23,546 nt of DNA from NCBI RefSeq assembly GCF_032970905.1, contig NZ_JAWJZA010000026.1, one strand, 5' to 3'. The translations under genes and the position numbers were made by a program. Source of the stretch: Veillonella absiana. GTDB lineage: Bacteria; Bacillota; Negativicutes; Veillonellales; Veillonellaceae. Below the pieces are notes generated by a model. The model ran no database searches, was not told the DNA's origin, and saw only the letters and a list, made by a program, of their open reading frames with translations. Each line of letters starts with the position of its first letter. Positions within the stretch are counted from its first letter, which is position 1. Below are positions 20,796 through 23,546 of the stretch, one piece after another.

Positions 20796-22934
20796 AAACG
20801 CCATGGCCGTTCCCGCAATCATTGGTGTCAACATGCCCACACCGGCCAAAGGAATACCTAATGTATTGAAGATTAACGCCCAGAACAAGTTTTCTTTAAT
20901 GTTCTTCATAGTTTTACGACTAGCTTTGAACGCCGATACTAACGTGCTAAGGCTAGCATTCATCAATACAACGTCAGCAGACTCCATCGCAATATCTGTA
21001 CCAGAACCAATAGCTATACCAACATCAGCAGTAGCAAGCGCTGGTGCATCATTAATCCCATCACCAACCATAGCCACCATTTTACCTTGTGCTTTCAGTT
21101 CAGCTACTTTATTTGCTTTATCTTGTGGCAATACTTCTGCCATGATGTGATTAATACCAACGAGTTTACCAATATGTGCCGCAGTACGTTTATTATCGCC
21201 TGTGAGCATCCAAACTTCTACGCCAAGGTCTTTCAATTGTTTAATAACATCAATAGACTCTTGGCGAACCACATCGGCTACGCCAAGAATACCAGCGATA
21301 TTACCATCCGCGGCAACTACGGATACGGCCATACCTTGTGCTTCAGAGGCTTGGATTTCGTCCATTAAAGCAGCCATATCATAGCCAAGTTCTGTCATCC
21401 AACGACTATGACCGATTTGTACTAGGGCACCGTTTACGTTACCTTGTAACCCGTGACCTGGTACCTCTTCATAATTAACGACTTCAGAAATAACTCCATT
21501 GAATTCAGTGGCATAGCGAACAAGAGCTTTACCGATTGGGTGAGATGTTTTGCTTTCAAGAGAGGCCACATAATTTAGCAAATCGACTTCGCTAGCATTC
21601 ACTGGTTTCGCCAATTCAACGGCTAGTGTACCCGCTGTTAATGTACCAGTTTTATCAAAAATAATGGCATTTACCTTGCCTGTTTCTTCAAGGGATGCGG
21701 CATCTTTAAACAAGATACCATGCTCAGCGGACAACCCAGACCCAACCATAATAGATGTTGGTGTAGCCAAACCTAATGCACATGGACAAGCAATAACAAG
21801 TACCGCAGTGGCATTCATCAACGCAGTTTCGATGTCACTACTCATAACGAAATACCAAACCACAAATACAAGGGCCGCAATAGCGATGATAGCTGGTACG
21901 AATACCGCAGATACGCGGTCCGCAATACGTTGCACCGGTGCTTTGGAGGTTTGTGCTTGTTCAACGACCTTAACGATTTGCGCTAGAACTGTTTCACCGC
22001 CGATTTTTTCAGCTTTCATAGTAAAAGTACCAGTCAAATTCAATGTGGAACCTACTACAGGGCTGTCCACGGATTTTTCTACGGGCATACTTTCACCAGT
22101 GAGCATGGACTCATCAACCGTAGATGCACCAGATAATACAGTACCATCAACCGGCACCTTTTCGCCAGAGCGAACCTCTAGGACATCGTCATGTTCCACT
22201 TGATCAAGAGGTACGTCCACGAATGCACCGTCACGAAGCACATGCGCTGTATGGGCTTGAAGGCCAATCAACTTTTCGATGGCCTCAGACGTACGACCTT
22301 TGGCACGAGCTTCAAGGTAACGACCAAGCAAGATGAAAGTTACAAGCCATGCGGATGTTTCAAAATAAATCCCTACATGACCGAGGTCAGGACGAAATAT
22401 CATATTATACGTACTGAATAAATATGCCACTGTTGTCCCCATAACAACGAGTACGTCCATTGTTAACGCACCACTGTGCACAGCGGCCCAAGCATTTTTA
22501 TAGAACACAAGGCCCGGTCCAAATTGAGCAACGGTGGCCATAAGGAACTCGCCCCACACAGGGATGGCGCCGTAGCCCATGCGATGGAACGCCATATTAA
22601 GCATCATTGGCACCGCCATACAGGCAGCGATAATAACCTTCGTCATCAAGGACTTTAGTTCCGCATCATGTTTTTGTTTTGCCTCAGTATCAATGGTCGG
22701 TATACCGGTATCCTGTAGCTCTGCCGCACCGAAACCTATATTTGTGATAGCTTGAATGATATCCTCTTGTGTAGGTCCCCCTTCAGCAACAGCTACATTT
22801 GCTTTTTCTGTTAACAAATTGACCTTAACACTATCAACGCCATCCAATTTTTTCACGGTATTTTCAATACGCGCAACACAAGCCGCGCAGTGCATACCGG
22901 TGATACTTAGATTAATTTCATTTTCTGCTACCAT
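20742..22934 (-). CDS. copA: Copper-exporting P1B-type ATPase
   Basis: A 730-residue inner-membrane pump exporting Cu(I). It has one N-terminal metal-binding domain with MHCAAC (Cys16, Cys19), then membrane helices. Actuator TGES is at 279-282, CPC at 383-385, phosphorylation motif DKTGT (Asp427), His465-Pro466, MLTGDN, and GDGIND (624-629). The C-terminal helices carry the metal-site motif M-A-F-S-S. The usual YN motif of the seventh helix reads FN here (ALIFNTLGIP), a conservative change at a copper-site residue. AGGGAG lies 8 bases before the ATG. It is 111 bases downstream of csoR on the same strand. The gene end is part of palindrome 3. Confidence 0.95.
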   Translation of the reverse strand: MVAENEINLSITGMHCAACVARIENTVKKLDGVDSVKVNLLTEKANVAVAEGGPTQEDIIQAITNIGFGAAELQDTGIPTIDTEAKQKHDAELKSLMTKVIIAACMAVPMMLNMAFHRMGYGAIPVWGEFLMATVAQFGPGLVFYKNAWAAVHSGALTMDVLVVMGTTVAYLFSTYNMIFRPDLGHVGIYFETSAWLVTFILLGRYLEARAKGRTSEAIEKLIGLQAHTAHVLRDGAFVDVPLDQVEHDDVLEVRSGEKVPVDGTVLSGASTVDESMLTGESMPVEKSVDSPVVGSTLNLTGTFTMKAEKIGGETVLAQIVKVVEQAQTSKAPVQRIADRVSAVFVPAIIAIAALVFVVWYFVMSSDIETALMNATAVLVIACPCALGLATPTSIMVGSGLSAEHGILFKDAASLEETGKVNAIIFDKTGTLTAGTLAVELAKPVNASEVDLLNYVASLESKTSHPIGKALVRYATEFNGVISEVVNYEEVPGHGLQGNVNGALVQIGHSRWMTELGYDMAALMDEIQASEAQGMAVSVVAADGNIAGILGVADVVRQESIDVIKQLKDLGVEVWMLTGDNKRTAAHIGKLVGINHIMAEVLPQDKANKVAELKAQGKMVAMVGDGINDAPALATADVGIAIGSGTDIAMESADVVLMNASLSTLVSAFKASRKTMKNIKENLFWALIFNTLGIPLAGVGMLTPMIAGTAMAFSSFTVVSNSLRLKRAKI

Positions 22935-23045
22935 GATGGCATCTCCCTTCTCTATTTACATACATTGTCATACTTTACAGGTTTAGAATGCTGTCTCACG
23001 ATTGCGCCATTGCTGCACACAATGTATCACAACTGCGTCTTACAC

Positions 23046-23315
23046 TTATTTATGCAATGCTTTATAAACACTCATCAACTCATCAATAGCTTCCTTTTCG
23101 TGGCCCTTTTGAATGGCCTCAACCACGCAGGACTGTGAGTGACTCTCTAACATGGCCATACCCACTTGATACAATGCCGCTCGAGCCGCTGCAATCTGCT
23201 GCAACACATCGATACAATACCGATGATCCTGGACCATCTTTTCGATACCGCCCACTTGACCTTGGATTCGTCGCAATCGGCGAGATACTTTTTCTACTTC
23301 CATATCATTTAACAT
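23046..23315 (-). CDS. csoR: Copper-sensing repressor CsoR
   Basis: An 89-residue all-helical DNA-binding repressor (DUF156). The copper triad is complete: Cys34 in HRYCIDVLQQ, and His59 and Cys63 in ESHSQSC. The N-terminal RRLRRIQGQVGGIEKM is the family hallmark. AAGGAG lies 7 bases before the ATG. In the family, Cu(I) binding releases DNA and turns on copA. Location directly upstream of copA supports copper rather than formaldehyde, nickel or persulfide sensing. I do not see a classical GC-rich CsoR operator in either flanking gap. Confidence 0.94.
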   Translation of the reverse strand: MLNDMEVEKVSRRLRRIQGQVGGIEKMVQDHRYCIDVLQQIAAARAALYQVGMAMLESHSQSCVVEAIQKGHEKEAIDELMSVYKALHK

Positions 23316-23546
23316 ATGACGACTCCTTTTCTATCATCGTGAAAGCACCCTCGCTCGTTATAAATTTATTTACTAACGATACCTTGGGTCACCTTCGCAG
23401 ATATGCATAATCATTTTGAAACTAACTTGCACTTGTCAACAAAAATTGGACACAAAACTAAAAAAATCAGGCATAAAAAACGAATCGATGTACAAGATTC
23501 ATCAACTTTTCTGACATCCTTCAAGCTTGTTAGACAAACCATGCCA
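23316..23546. other. Right-end non-coding region
   Basis: No gene is seen. On the minus strand a TTGACA lies at 23439-23434, but no good -10 stands at 17 bases. A TCGTTA/TAACGA dyad with a 13-base AT loop lies around 23355-23380. The csoR promoter is probably here. Confidence 0.35.

Noticed and set aside
23316..23546. CsoR operator upstream of csoR.
   Set aside because: No GC-rich inverted repeat of the expected kind could be found by eye in either flanking gap.

Overview
The window looks like chromosome of a Gram-negative Firmicute of the Veillonella type (Negativicutes). This is inferred, not proven. The DNA is AT-rich, ribosome binding sites are strong AGGAGG-like sequences, and the gene set mixes Firmicute-style control genes with envelope genes expected of a diderm: an ArnT-like GT39 transferase, a YbhGFSR-like exporter and a PACE efflux protein.

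Left edge (1-1000) is accessory DNA. It holds the first codons of a probable transposase, a small secreted protein, and a 3' fragment of a class II tRNA (probably tRNA-Leu) with encoded CCA and its terminator but no 5' half. This is what is left at the far end of an element integrated in a tRNA gene. Next come, on the + strand, an ADP-ribosylglycohydrolase, a PfkB-family sugar/nucleoside kinase and the PnuC transporter (1041-3676), a compact operon that could salvage ribosyl or NAD-related compounds. On the - strand, 9593-3753 encodes a membrane fusion protein, a double ATPase, two ABC-2 permeases and a TetR regulator, in the order of E. coli ybhGFSR plus a CecR-like regulator. Its promoter carries a perfect 28-bp palindrome over the -35 box.

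The middle (9.9-14.4 kb) holds a secreted C39-like peptidase broken by two frameshifts, a two-motif CDGSH iron-sulfur protein behind an operator-rich promoter, two unknown small proteins, a low-molecular-weight phosphatase, a barnase/barstar pair whose nuclease is a predicted lipoprotein, and a PACE efflux protein.

The right part (14.4-23.5 kb) has a histidine kinase/response regulator operon divergent from the ArnT-like gltransferase gene, whose promoter has an OmpR-type direct repeat 11 bp upstream of the -10; then the glutamate symporter gltS, and the copper genes csoR and copA.

The most unusual observation is a family of three large degenerate palindromes, each starting in the 3' end of a gene (PACE protein, response regulator, copA). 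All three are centred on the same short hairpin module: CTCCTRA, a small variable stem-loop, then AATGTC, read in the sense of the upstream gene. The stems around the module are gene-specific, and on the far side of each one the last codons of the gene reappear in inverted, partly decayed form. Module and mirrored gene ends together match no element type known to me.
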